Of a stretch of 24,438 bases of DNA, positions 1-8,461 are shown piece by piece. The DNA lies in contig CAYGJN010000031.1 of the NCBI GenBank assembly GCA_964350135.1, positions 1-24,438 of the forward strand, written 5' to 3'. Below the pieces are notes generated by a model that made no database searches, was not told the origin of the DNA, and saw only the letters and a list, made by a program, of their open reading frames with translations. The first letter of the stretch is position 1, and each line of letters starts with the position of its first letter. Origin of the DNA: CAYGJN01 sp964350135 (lineage in GTDB: Bacteria; Bdellovibrionota; Bacteriovoracia; Bacteriovoracales; Bacteriovoracaceae). A program made the translations under genes and the position numbers.

Positions 1-2
1 CT

Positions 3-1724
3 TCCATGCCTAGTTTAAGAGAGCTTCAAGGTAAGGAGTTTATTCAAAAAGAAAAACAGTTCTTTAACGGTGTAGAGGTTTTTGGATCAAAAATTATTAA
101 TCATTATTTCCAGGGTGTTAAGCTTGCTAGTTTTACTCGACAAGCACAGATAAGAGATTTATCAGTGGTCCCTCTTTTAAGTAGCACCAAGGCCCAATCC
201 TTGGCCCAACTTAAGTTTCAGATGCAAAAATCAAAATCGAAACTTGTTATTTATCCTTTTGAAGATGAAAACGTTTTAACCTGGGAAGTTGAAGAGCTGG
301 CCTTTGATAGAAGGCTGAAGGTATTTATTAATGCTCAGACAGGTGAAGTTATTGATGCCTTTAATGCTCTTACGAGTAATCTTTCAGCAGGCATGAGAGG
401 TAAAGGGCAGTCAGGTCAAACAGTAAGCTTTAGAGGAGTATTTGAAGATGGTGAATATCAGTTAATAGATAAATACTTAAATCTTGAAACATATAATTAT
501 TCGAGGTTTTCAGGGCTTCCTGGAAATATGGTTATAAGTGACTCTAGTTATGTTGAAAATATTCAAGCAACAGATGCTCATTATTTTAGTTCTGAAGTTC
601 TTAAGGTGTTACAGGATAAGTTTAATCGAAATGGTTATGATGGTAACGGTGGACGTGTTAGATCAACAGTGAATTATACTAGAAATGGTGGAGCCTATAT
701 TAATGCCTTTTGGAATGGGTCTCAATTGGTTTATGGAGTTGGTGGTGAGAGTAATGGTGATAAGTCCCACCCTCTATCAGCCTCTCTTGATATTATCGCT
801 CACGAGATTACCCATGCTATAACGGAGAATACAAGTGATTTAATATATAGGGGAGAGTCTGGCGCATTAAATGAATCTTTTTCTGATATTTTAGGAACAT
901 ATTTTGAATACCGCATTCAAAGAAATGAATTTGACTGGATGTTAGGTGAGGATGCATGGCTTTCTGATGAGGCCTTAAGGTATATGAATAATCCCACAAG
1001 GGATGGAGTCTCTAAAGATCATTACGATGATAGATATACTGGTTGGAGTGATAACGGAGGTGTTCATTTTAACTCTGGAATTGTTAATTTAGCTTTCTAC
1101 CTTTTAGTACAGGGTGGTGTTCATCCAAGAAAGTCTTCAATATCAGTTCAAGGTATTGGTATAGAAAAAGCAGTTGAGGTTTTTTATAAGGCCTTTACAG
1201 AATTTTTATCTAGTAATAGTGATTTTTCCGATGCCAGAGAAGCTACAGTTTATGTAGCCGGCTTTCATGGTAGCCATATTGTTAATTCCGTCAAAGATGC
1301 TTGGGCTGCAGTGGGAGTTGGTGAGCCTGGAGATGGAAGCAGTGGTGATAATGACGAAGATGGAAATGATGATAATAATCCTTTAGAGGTTGTTATTGAT
1401 GCAAACCTTGATATTCCAGACCGTGACTACACTGGAGTAAGCTCCTATGGGAGTTTTGAAGCTGATGTAAGTAAACTTGAGGTAGAAGTGAGTATATCGC
1501 ATACCTATATTGGAGACTTGCAAGTAACACTTATATCTCCAAATCAAAAAGCTTATCTACTCCATAGAAGACTAGGTGGGAGTAAAGATAATTTATATAA
1601 GACCTATAGTATTGAATTGAAGTCAGGAGATTCTAGTAGAGGTGTTTGGAAGCTTCAAGTAAGTGATCATGCAAATCGCGACACAGGCATATTGGAATCT
1701 TGGTCACTAAGAGGGTTAAACTAG
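3..1724 (+). CDS. Secreted M4 (thermolysin-family) zinc metalloprotease with C-terminal P-domain, 5' end missing
   Basis: The reading frame is open to the left edge and no signal peptide is visible, so the gene starts before the window; residues are numbered from the Met at position 6. The N-terminal part resembles the FTP/PepSY propeptide of M4 proteases (NGVEVFG near residue 22). The zinc site is intact: H266-E-I-T-H270, then E290 exactly 20 residues after the second His, in GALNESFSD. H354 in GGVHFNSG corresponds to the transition-state His (thermolysin H231). A Gly/Asp-rich linker (about 440-457) leads to a proprotein-convertase P-domain (about 458-572, with SHTYIGDLQVTL and a C-terminal SWSLRGLN). 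The expected role is an exported, self-processed endopeptidase acting on extracellular or prey protein. Family assignment is secure; the substrate is unknown. Confidence 0.93.
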   Translation, partial: SMPSLRELQGKEFIQKEKQFFNGVEVFGSKIINHYFQGVKLASFTRQAQIRDLSVVPLLSSTKAQSLAQLKFQMQKSKSKLVIYPFEDENVLTWEVEELAFDRRLKVFINAQTGEVIDAFNALTSNLSAGMRGKGQSGQTVSFRGVFEDGEYQLIDKYLNLETYNYSRFSGLPGNMVISDSSYVENIQATDAHYFSSEVLKVLQDKFNRNGYDGNGGRVRSTVNYTRNGGAYINAFWNGSQLVYGVGGESNGDKSHPLSASLDIIAHEITHAITENTSDLIYRGESGALNESFSDILGTYFEYRIQRNEFDWMLGEDAWLSDEALRYMNNPTRDGVSKDHYDDRYTGWSDNGGVHFNSGIVNLAFYLLVQGGVHPRKSSISVQGIGIEKAVEVFYKAFTEFLSSNSDFSDAREATVYVAGFHGSHIVNSVKDAWAAVGVGEPGDGSSGDNDEDGNDDNNPLEVVIDANLDIPDRDYTGVSSYGSFEADVSKLEVEVSISHTYIGDLQVTLISPNQKAYLLHRRLGGSKDNLYKTYSIELKSGDSSRGVWKLQVSDHANRDTGILESWSLRGLN

Positions 1725-1778
1725 GCAAATTTGAACGTCTTACGATGATAGAAGATTAAAACAGGTTATTATTAGAGG

Positions 1779-2402
1779 ATGAAGTTTTTTCTTTTAATCT
1801 TAATAATACCTGTTTTCTCTTGGGCGCAAGATGAAACTTTATTCAAAGAGTTTTTCTCTCTTGAAACATCAGAGTCAAAAGAAAAAATAAGCGATTCTTA
1901 TCATTGGAAGATACCGAGTACAATTTATAAATATGATTTAGATGATGATAATTTTCCAGAAGAATTTCAGACAATGAATATTGATGGTATCGATTGGCTA
2001 TTCATTAGAAAAAATGGTGAAACTATTTTTGAAAAACCCCTTGATACAATTGGAACAAAATCGAGGGTTTATAAGCTTAAAATTGTAGATATTTCAAATG
2101 AGTACAAAGCTGTTTTAGTCTTCTACTATCAAGGTCATTATCAAGGAAAGAATTTTTTTGGTTCATCACAATTGTATTTTTTAAGTTTTCTAAAAAAAAA
2201 TATTACAAAGGCCAAGTTTACAAAGGGGCCAAGAATTTTTACTGAATTTGAGCACAAGTCGGGTTATATAATCAATGAAAAGGACATATTAATAAAAGAC
2301 CTTAATTGGGATAAGAAAAGAGATATCATTGTTTACCAAGGAAGAATGAATCAGGTATATACTTTAAAAGATGGGGCAATGGTTGAAATTAACCCGCTTT
2401 AG
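1779..2402 (+). CDS. Exported protein of unknown function
   Basis: This is a 207-residue protein that I do not recognise. It starts with a clear signal peptide (hydrophobic run at residues 2-14, likely cleavage after SWA at about residue 16), which supports the start at 1779 although the purine-rich AGAGG lies directly against the ATG. The mature part is rich in beta-type sequence, with a DLDDDNFPEEF segment near residue 52 and DLNWDKKRD near residue 173, reminiscent of the Asp-rich loops of FG-GAP/VCBS-like repeats. That likeness is weak and is only a suggestion. It lies 54 bases after the protease gene in the same direction and may be co-transcribed. Its 3' end overlaps the oppositely directed neighbour by 14 bases. 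Confidence 0.75.
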   Translation: MKFFLLILIIPVFSWAQDETLFKEFFSLETSESKEKISDSYHWKIPSTIYKYDLDDDNFPEEFQTMNIDGIDWLFIRKNGETIFEKPLDTIGTKSRVYKLKIVDISNEYKAVLVFYYQGHYQGKNFFGSSQLYFLSFLKKNITKAKFTKGPRIFTEFEHKSGYIINEKDILIKDLNWDKKRDIIVYQGRMNQVYTLKDGAMVEINPL

Positions 2403-2751
2403 GAAGGTCATCATCATTATGACTATTAGTTTCTCTATTTAAATAGACTACATTATTTAAACTCTCAACATCTAACTCTTCTATTTTTTTGACACTCTTA
2501 TGAGTTGATACAAAATATGATAAACCTGAAGGAAGTATAAAGAGAAGAAAAGCTACCATTAGACTAACAAAGCCTATATTTTCAGCTTCTTCAATGCCTC
2601 CGATAATAAAATTATTTCTGGATTCAGTTACTCGGCTACTTTCTCGTTGGATTTGCTCCAAGTCCATAATTGCAAGATCTTCGACTGCAGGACTTCTAGA
2701 CCAAGCATCACAAAAAATTGCAAAAAAGAAAATAGTCAGAAAATATTTCAT
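2389..2751 (-). CDS. Small exported/membrane protein, signal peptide plus one helix
   Basis: This is a 120-residue protein of no family I recognise. A signal peptide (MKYFLTIFFFAIFCDAWS) is followed by a polar Glu/Ser/Arg-rich stretch and one hydrophobic helix at about residues 61-80, then a charged tail ending in an Asp-rich segment. A TTG lies directly upstream, but the ATG at 2751 is preferred because GGAG sits 7 bases before it. The topology (signal, about 40 periplasmic residues, one helix, about 40 cytoplasmic residues) is the same as that of the protein at 20573-20980, although I see little residue identity between them. The gene converges on the preceding one, with 14 bases of overlap. 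Confidence 0.7.
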   Translation of the reverse strand: MKYFLTIFFFAIFCDAWSRSPAVEDLAIMDLEQIQRESSRVTESRNNFIIGGIEEAENIGFVSLMVAFLLFILPSGLSYFVSTHKSVKKIEELDVESLNNVVYLNRETNSHNDDDLPKAG

Positions 2752-2880
2752 CAATTAACTCCAGAAGACTTATCGGTAATCTTCCCAGTAATCATGAGCA
2801 TAGCATTTGAAAAAAAATATAAATAGAGAGCAAGGTTTTATAACTAGCTGGATTTACAGTAATGGACAAAACACTCAAGG

Positions 2881-2908
2881 TTTACAAGAGTTTTGACGAT
2901 AATTTAAT
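2881..2908 (+). promoter_or_regulatory. Candidate sigma70 promoter for the lipoprotein/FecR pair
   Basis: TTTACA (2881-2886) and TTTAAT (2903-2908) are separated by 16 bases and each matches consensus at 5 of 6 positions. They lie 33 bases before the lipoprotein ATG, in the only sizeable gap (2752-2940) of this region. AGGA at 2930-2933, 7 bases before the ATG at 2941, is the likely ribosome site. A TTGACG at 2893-2898 has no good -10 partner. This is motif evidence only. Confidence 0.4.
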
Positions 2909-2940
2909 GAGATAGGTGATTAATAGCTCAGGAAAAGACT

Positions 2941-3651
2941 ATGAAAAGTATGAAAAACTTATTTAAGCTTCTCATTATTCTACCAATTGTGTCCTCTTGT
3001 AATTATTTTACAAGTTTGGAGCATAAAGTAGAAGATATCAACAAATATGAGGTCGCTTCTCTGAATCTTGCAAAAGAGAACCGACAGCTTCACAGGCATA
3101 TAAGTGATCTCCGGTTTAGAATTTCAGAGTTAGAGGCCAAGAATAAATTTCTCGAATTGAAAAATCGTAAATATGTACAAGGCAGAACGCCTGCAAGTGT
3201 TAAAGCAATTGTGGCGGATCCAGATAATGATTTGGTTAAGTTTTCAACGTATAACTGGTCCGATGTTGATTTGTTAAAAATAGCTCGAAGTGAACTAGAT
3301 AAGAAAAATTATGCTAAAGCAGCTCAATATTTTTATACTTTAACTCATGAGTATCCAAATAGTAGCTTGATTAATGACTCAGTACTTTTTCAAATGGGTC
3401 TAGCTTCATTTGAATCAAAAAAATATTACAACTGGGCGAACACAAGTCTCTCTAAGTTAATTTTAGAGCATCCTAATTCAAAATACTTCAGAGGAGCAAA
3501 ACTTTGGAGGGCCTTAACATATCTAAAGAAAGGTAATACTAATAATTTTTATAACACAGTTGAGGAGTTTCGCTTGAAATATAGAAATACTCCTGAGTGG
3601 AAGGTTTTAAGTAAACATTATGAAGAACTTACTCAGAAATATAAAAATTAG
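2941..3651 (+). CDS. Outer-membrane lipoprotein with coiled coil and TPR-like repeats (CpoB/YbgF-like)
   Basis: The 236-residue protein starts with a lipoprotein signal ending in a lipobox, VSSC, with Cys20 as the lipidated residue. Asn at +2 suggests outer-membrane rather than inner-membrane retention. Residues about 25-70 are charged and heptad-like (HISDLRFRISELEAKNKF), consistent with a coiled coil. Residues about 105-230 carry tetratricopeptide-like helix pairs (ELDKKNYAKAAQYF, YPNSSLINDSVLFQMGLA, and a repeat with HPNSKYFRGAKLWRALTYL). This coiled-coil-then-TPR plan is that of CpoB/YbgF, the periplasmic partner of Tol-Pal, and the TPR part also resembles BamD. No tol-pal genes are in the window, so the specific role is inferred. 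The 3' end overlaps the next gene by 32 bases. Confidence 0.8.
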   Translation: MKSMKNLFKLLIILPIVSSCNYFTSLEHKVEDINKYEVASLNLAKENRQLHRHISDLRFRISELEAKNKFLELKNRKYVQGRTPASVKAIVADPDNDLVKFSTYNWSDVDLLKIARSELDKKNYAKAAQYFYTLTHEYPNSSLINDSVLFQMGLASFESKKYYNWANTSLSKLILEHPNSKYFRGAKLWRALTYLKKGNTNNFYNTVEEFRLKYRNTPEWKVLSKHYEELTQKYKN

Positions 3652-4798
3652 TCTGTTTTTTATTAGTACTTCTGTTGTACTTGCTGCTCCATTTGGAACA
3701 GTTTCAACAACGTCTGGTACTGTTTTTGTTATTAAGAATGGAAATACAAAAATGGTTCAAAATGGTACTAAACTTTGGCAAGGTGATGAACTTATTACCG
3801 AAGAAATGGGAAGTGTAACATTTATTGATTATTATGATCGTCAGTATCATATGTCTGGTTCTGCTCACATTGAATTAGAGCAAAATGAATTTAAGCTTAA
3901 TAGAGGTTATGTTTGGGTGCAATCATACCAGCAAGAACATACACTTGTTATGAGAACAGCAAATGGTCTTGGGCAGTTTAATTATGGAGAAGGGATCTTC
4001 TCTTTTGATAATGTAGCTGGGAAAACACAGCTTTTATCAGTTACAGGGAAATTCACAATATCAAATATTTTAGACCCTCAGTTTTCAATACCAGTTCAAA
4101 CTGGACAATTTTCTTTTGTTGACTCAAAACTTAATGATGGAAGACCAAGAGACGCAACTCAAATAGGTTATAAGTCTTACGAGAAGCTTGTAGGTCTGTT
4201 TCCAAATGTTAAGACTGAAAGTCAGTATATGGCAGATCAGAAAAGGGCCATCGCAAAAAAAACTGCAAGAAGGGTAATTCCAAATCGTTCACCTGCATCA
4301 GCTCCTAGCTCTGGTAAATTTCAAGTCAAAGCAAGCCCGAAGCCGGTAGTTAAAAATACTGACGGGTTATCTAGGGACTTAATTAATCTTTATAATAATG
4401 GGAACTCAGTAACGAGTATGACACCAATCAAGAAAAAAACAAGGGTGAGAGTCTTTAGGGGATCAAATGTTAAGACACGAGTATTCGGGAAAAAGCATAT
4501 TGATAGTACACCAAGTGTTGTAACTAATAAAATACCTAGACCAGTTGTTAAGAAAACCTCTTATAACAAAAGCGATGTAATGAAAGTCGTTCACGAGGTT
4601 GACACCGAGGTTGAAAACCGCAAGATGAGCTGGACTAACTCAACTGCTTCAAAAGAAAACTATGTTTCAAGGAAGCCAGCAGCTTTTGAAAGTTCATTGA
4701 AAACACATTACAAGAAACAAAAACGTCATCCAGAAGAAGTAAATAAGTTAATTGATGAGCTTCAAAACTACAAAGATGATTATCAAAAAAAGTATTAG
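3620..4798 (+). CDS. Exported FecR-domain protein
   Basis: The 392-residue protein has a signal peptide (hydrophobic run about 9-22, likely cleavage at VLAA-P). Residues about 25-145 match the FecR beta-sandwich pattern: GTVFVIKNG, then LWQGDELITEEMGSVTFID, then a SGSAHIEL strand and a GYVWVQ strand. FecR domains sense or bind at the envelope; without an anti-sigma transmembrane helix this is a stand-alone periplasmic version. The remaining 200 residues are basic, Ser/Thr/Pro/Lys-rich and probably unstructured, ending in a charged helix. The start lies inside the preceding lipoprotein gene (32-base overlap in another frame), which implies translational coupling and a joint role at the envelope. 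The precise function is unknown. Confidence 0.8.
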   Translation: MKNLLRNIKISLFFISTSVVLAAPFGTVSTTSGTVFVIKNGNTKMVQNGTKLWQGDELITEEMGSVTFIDYYDRQYHMSGSAHIELEQNEFKLNRGYVWVQSYQQEHTLVMRTANGLGQFNYGEGIFSFDNVAGKTQLLSVTGKFTISNILDPQFSIPVQTGQFSFVDSKLNDGRPRDATQIGYKSYEKLVGLFPNVKTESQYMADQKRAIAKKTARRVIPNRSPASAPSSGKFQVKASPKPVVKNTDGLSRDLINLYNNGNSVTSMTPIKKKTRVRVFRGSNVKTRVFGKKHIDSTPSVVTNKIPRPVVKKTSYNKSDVMKVVHEVDTEVENRKMSWTNSTASKENYVSRKPAAFESSLKTHYKKQKRHPEEVNKLIDELQNYKDDYQKKY

Positions 4799-4804
4799 TT
4801 TGCT

Positions 4805-6520
4805 TTAGTTGATTGCTTTCAGCTGAGAAGGTCTGTTTTCCATTTTTAATGACATTTGAGCAATTTGCTTATTAATGTATAAATCTCTTACCTTAAAAGA
4901 TTTCACTTTCATTGTTGTTGTTTTTGGTAACTCTTCTTTTGTGAAGATAATTTCTGATGGTCTTTTATATGAAGAAAGCACCTGGCAGTTTTGAATTATT
5001 TCTTGCTTAAGTAAAATAGCATCCGCAGGGCTTGTATCTATATCAACCACAATAATTGCAACAATATGTGTACAACTTGAAGAGTTTGTTTTTAATTTAT
5101 GATTTGCACCTATAACTGATGACTCTAGTATGCCTCTAATTTTAGACAAAACAGCTTCAACCTCTTCAGGAAAGACTTTTTTCCCATTTTCTAGAACAAG
5201 CATACTTTTTGATCGTCCAGTGATATGTAAAAAGCCATCACGATCAATTTTTCCAATATCACCAGTCTTAAACCATCCATCAGTATCAATAGCCTCAGAC
5301 GTCATCTCTGGTTGATTAAGATATCCTTTCATAAGATGTGGGCCTTTTGTTAAAATCTCACCAATGTCATCATTTTCTTTTTTTGAAATTTTAACTTCTA
5401 CTCCTGGTAGCAGCTTTCCGACTGTACCCGGCCTCCATTGATCAACCCTATTAACTGAGATGACAGGGCCAGTTTCTGTTAGGCCATATCCTTCATAAAT
5501 GGGTATTCCAAGCAATGAGAAAAATTCAATAGTTGATTTATCCATAGCTGCTCCACCAACAATAATGCGATGAAGTCTGCCTCCGAAATTTTCTAAAATT
5601 TTACAAAAAACTTTTCTTTTATTTTCAAGTTTAGTATTTACTTTTGATAGTGAGCACATTGTTTTAAAAGCAATCCTCTCGCTTGTACTCTTTTGTCTTA
5701 CAGCATCTAGTATGCCATTTTTAAGTTTTGTTAGAAAAAGAGGAACAGTTATTAGTACTGTAGGTTTTCTATCGATGAAGCATTTATTGAGTGCCTCTTT
5801 TTCCAAGGCATGGGCAATGCATATTTCATAACCGCAAGTGAGTGCAGCAAGTGTACATGTAATTTGAAATAAATGACTAAATGGCAGCATGGCAAGTTTA
5901 ACTTCTGGGTTACCAGTTTCCATTCCTATTTTAGAAAGTGAGCTTGCTTGAAATAAGAGCTGAGCTGTCGTGGTTTCAACTCCTTTCATCGCGCCTGTTG
6001 AGCCAGAGGTGAAAATAACAATACTAACGTTTTTAGGATCTCTCTTTTCTAAAACGACTGAGTCATATCGAGGAAGCGTACTCAGTGTATCAAATTCTCG
6101 ACTACCATGAGTAAATAAGACAGGTGATTTTTTTATAGTTTCTTTTTGTGCTAGAAATAAATTCTTTGATTGTTCTGGGCTTGTAATAATAAACTCAGCA
6201 GAGATATCATTAAGAATATTAGCAATTTCAGTACTTGTTAGTTTTATATCGATAGGAACAAGCTTTACTCCCTCTAGCGAACAAGCAAGAATTGTTATAA
6301 TAACTTCAGGTCTAGGCTCACAAATTAATGCAATAGTTTTTTGATAGCAGTTTTTGTTTTTTAGGAACGTTGCAAGTTGTATGGACTTATCAATAAGTTC
6401 ATCATAGGTAAGAAATTGCCATTCATCTTCAAAATAACTTGTAATGACTCTTGGGCCATAAGCACTCTTAAGAGAGCTTAGGTAGTCTGTCATCGAGTTA
6501 AAATTAATCTTTTCAAGCAT
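4805..6520 (-). CDS. Acyl-AMP ligase / long-chain acyl-CoA synthetase-type adenylating enzyme
   Basis: This 571-residue ANL-superfamily enzyme has all core motifs: the phosphate-binding loop TSGSTGAMKG (171-180), YGLTETGP (345-352), GWFKTGD (415-421), the hinge-region GRSKSMLVLENGKKVF, and the C-terminal catalytic Lys538 in PKTTTMKVK. It should adenylate a carboxylic acid, most likely a fatty acid, and pass it to CoA or a carrier protein. The NGKKVFPEEVE form resembles acyl-CoA synthetases more than typical FAALs, so which acceptor is used is open. Because the megasynthase starts with a bare ACP and has no loading ligase, I infer that this enzyme primes it. It is third in a minus-strand set after the PPTase and thioesterase (83-base gap). 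AAGG lies 6 bases before the ATG. Confidence 0.9.
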   Translation of the reverse strand: MLEKINFNSMTDYLSSLKSAYGPRVITSYFEDEWQFLTYDELIDKSIQLATFLKNKNCYQKTIALICEPRPEVIITILACSLEGVKLVPIDIKLTSTEIANILNDISAEFIITSPEQSKNLFLAQKETIKKSPVLFTHGSREFDTLSTLPRYDSVVLEKRDPKNVSIVIFTSGSTGAMKGVETTTAQLLFQASSLSKIGMETGNPEVKLAMLPFSHLFQITCTLAALTCGYEICIAHALEKEALNKCFIDRKPTVLITVPLFLTKLKNGILDAVRQKSTSERIAFKTMCSLSKVNTKLENKRKVFCKILENFGGRLHRIIVGGAAMDKSTIEFFSLLGIPIYEGYGLTETGPVISVNRVDQWRPGTVGKLLPGVEVKISKKENDDIGEILTKGPHLMKGYLNQPEMTSEAIDTDGWFKTGDIGKIDRDGFLHITGRSKSMLVLENGKKVFPEEVEAVLSKIRGILESSVIGANHKLKTNSSSCTHIVAIIVVDIDTSPADAILLKQEIIQNCQVLSSYKRPSEIIFTKEELPKTTTMKVKSFKVRDLYINKQIAQMSLKMENRPSQLKAIN

Positions 6521-6569
6521 TTTAAACCTTGGTTAATCTCTATTAGAATAATCGGAAACGAAAATCGCT

Positions 6570-6600
6570 CCATGTTTTTTGAAAAAAATTCATGGTTTTT
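6570..6600. other. AT-rich hairpin between thioesterase and ligase genes
   Basis: CCATG (6570-6574) and CATGG (6591-6595) form inverted ends around a T6/A7 pair, with five T following on the plus strand. On the plus strand this looks like a weak intrinsic terminator, yet both flanking genes run on the minus strand, where no T-tract follows the stem. It may act as a processing or stability element within the minus-strand transcript, or stop antisense transcription arriving from the left. Function is not shown by sequence. Confidence 0.35.
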
Positions 6601-6603
6601 AAC

Positions 6604-7281
6604 CTAAATCGACAATAAGGAAGTAGTGCAAAGCTGTTTTTTGTTTAAATGATAGAAGTGGTCACCTTGAAATGCTTTAAAACTAAACCTTCCGAGGCAC
6701 AACTCTTTCCATGAAGACATATTTTCAATATTTGCGAGAGGGTCTTTTGTGGCATACCAGCAATGAAAGTCATGAGGGACTTTTTCTATTGCTGGCTGGT
6801 ACTTACTTAGTAATTTGAAGTCTTTTTTAATTCTGTTCAATAATAGTTTTTTAAACTCTTGGTCTTTTTTTAACTCTTCAGTAAACGCACCTAATGTTGT
6901 AATGAGTTTTTCAAATTCTTCATCATTTAAAGAGCAAATGCTTTCATAGTCGCTGGCAATATGAAGTGAAGGGGCCTTCATTGAAGAAAATACTAGTTTA
7001 AGTTTAATATCTTTAATTTTCTTTGAAAGTTCATAAGCAAGATAGCAGCCAAAACTATGAGCAAAGACTACTGTCTCTTCAGTAGGGTTATAGTGTCTAA
7101 GTGCTTCACTTGCCGCTTCTTCTATACTTATTGATTCTGTTTTTTTGTTAAATATATATATATTGAAGTTTTGTTCAAGTTGCTTTGCCCATTTAGCATA
7201 TTGCCCAGGGATAGCACCTGCATGAGGGAAGATAATAAGGCTTTTATTGGCGCTCTTGTTTAGTGATTTTAAAAAGCTCAT
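6604..7281 (-). CDS. Type II (editing) thioesterase, alpha/beta hydrolase
   Basis: The 225-residue protein matches the external thioesterases of PKS/NRPS pathways (GrsT/RifR type). It has the N-terminal FPHAGA motif (18-23) that forms the oxyanion region, nucleophile Ser76 in AHSFG (a GHSxG variant with Ala for Gly), acid Asp180 in ATKDPLA, and His208 in QGDHFYHL. The spacing S76-D180-H208 is close to that of the known family. Such enzymes hydrolyse stalled or misprimed acyl groups from carrier-protein phosphopantetheine. The gene starts inside the end of the PPTase gene (ATGA overlap, 7278-7281), so the two are translationally coupled. It could alternatively release the final product, because the megasynthase has no thioesterase domain of its own. 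Confidence 0.9.
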   Translation of the reverse strand: MSFLKSLNKSANKSLIIFPHAGAIPGQYAKWAKQLEQNFNIYIFNKKTESISIEEAASEALRHYNPTEETVVFAHSFGCYLAYELSKKIKDIKLKLVFSSMKAPSLHIASDYESICSLNDEEFEKLITTLGAFTEELKKDQEFKKLLLNRIKKDFKLLSKYQPAIEKVPHDFHCWYATKDPLANIENMSSWKELCLGRFSFKAFQGDHFYHLNKKQLCTTSLLSI

Positions 7282-7904
7282 AACATAGTTCCAATTATCT
7301 CATAAGTAAAATTTTGATCACTAACTATAGAGATAAAATGATTTTTGTAGAGAGAGCTTTTATAATAGTAGTTTTTATTCTTATAAGTGATTAGCTCATT
7401 GCTAATAATCTCAATTTCCTCAATAGGTGTACTTATTCCAGTGCCAAGAAACTTAAGAAATGCTTCCTTGATTGTCCAAACCTGAACCAAGGATAGTGTG
7501 TTTTTATCATAAGTATTTTGGAGCAACTTTTTGGATATTGCATGACTAATATTTCTATTTTCTGGCTCGATATCAATGCCTAGGTTGTTAATAGATAGTC
7601 CGTAACAGATTAACTCTTTTGAGTGAGACAGATTAAAGTAAAACTTATCAATATTGATTTCTGGTTTTCCATTTACTCCGTTTGTAATGAAAAATTCTCT
7701 TTGCCCTTTATAGAAGAAAATTAAAGACTTGAGATGGTTTTGACCAACTAGAATTTCATTTTTTCTATCTGACCCTTTAATTTTTTCAATTTGTTCTTTT
7801 TTATCTTGTGGCAAATTCTCAAGACCTATAAAGCTATACTGTAGAGATTTTTTAATTCTCCCTGTCCAGATATGAATATGGTTTTCTCTTAATTTTATGA
7901 ACAT
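7278..7904 (-). CDS. Sfp-type 4'-phosphopantetheinyl transferase
   Basis: The 208-residue protein carries the Sfp-family signatures in order: NGKPEI (78-83), FNLSHS (90-95), LGIDIEP (108-114, metal-binding Asp111 and Glu113) and WTIKEAFLKFLGTGI (143-157, Glu147 and Lys151). It transfers phosphopantetheine from CoA to the Ser of carrier proteins, here presumably Ser44 and Ser999 of the megasynthase. It is the first gene of the minus-strand set PPTase-thioesterase-ligase. Its ATG is only 24 bases from the divergent membrane-protein start, and its own ribosome site is weak, so its promoter must lie partly within the neighbour's coding region. Confidence 0.93.
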   Translation of the reverse strand: MFIKLRENHIHIWTGRIKKSLQYSFIGLENLPQDKKEQIEKIKGSDRKNEILVGQNHLKSLIFFYKGQREFFITNGVNGKPEINIDKFYFNLSHSKELICYGLSINNLGIDIEPENRNISHAISKKLLQNTYDKNTLSLVQVWTIKEAFLKFLGTGISTPIEEIEIISNELITYKNKNYYYKSSLYKNHFISIVSDQNFTYEIIGTML

Positions 7905-7928
7905 ACTTTATTTAAAGGTTAAAACATT

Positions 7929-8354
7929 ATGGAATCAACAGTTGAAATTGGTCAGATCAATATTTTTTTTGGTTGGATGTGGATGATCCTAGGAATTACA
8001 AGTGGTTCCATCATCGGTATGTGGTCTTTTGGTGGACCAATGAAAACTCCCAATGGTTATCATAATTACTCAGATCTTTCTCGTAGGCTAGTTAGACTTG
8101 CTCATATTGCCATGTTTGCTCTTCCAATGATCTCCATACTCTATGGACAATATATCGATACCGTACCACTAAACGCTGAACTTAAGACTCTAGGCTCTTA
8201 TTCAATGATTGTCTGTATGATTGGTATACCTACATTTTTAATTGGTGCCTCATTTGTCCATATAATCAAATATCTAGAAGTAATACCTGTGAGTGCAGGG
8301 TTTATAGCACTTTCTATTATGGGGTATGGAAATTATCTATTATTTATCTCTTGA
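7929..8354 (+). CDS. Four-helix membrane protein of unknown function
   Basis: The 141-residue protein has four hydrophobic segments (about 8-30, 55-75, 88-112 and 118-140). A conserved-looking polar loop between the first two contains FGGPMKTPNGYHNYSDLSRR, followed by LVRLAHIA. The His residues in this loop, in LAHIA and in the third helix (FVHII) could be ligands or active-site residues, but I cannot assign a family. AAGG lies about 10 bases before the ATG. It is divergent from the PPTase and upstream of the HDO-like gene on the same strand (157-base gap), so it may belong to the island as an export or membrane-bound tailoring component. That link is by position only. Confidence 0.7.
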   Translation: MESTVEIGQINIFFGWMWMILGITSGSIIGMWSFGGPMKTPNGYHNYSDLSRRLVRLAHIAMFALPMISILYGQYIDTVPLNAELKTLGSYSMIVCMIGIPTFLIGASFVHIIKYLEVIPVSAGFIALSIMGYGNYLLFIS

Positions 8355-8461
8355 AGATCTGAATAAACAACCTCTGAAAAACTCTTTAATTTTAGATACT
8401 TAGGAATGTCTATTCTTTAGGCATAACTATAAAGATTACAAACTTTCTACCTCAAAAAGAG

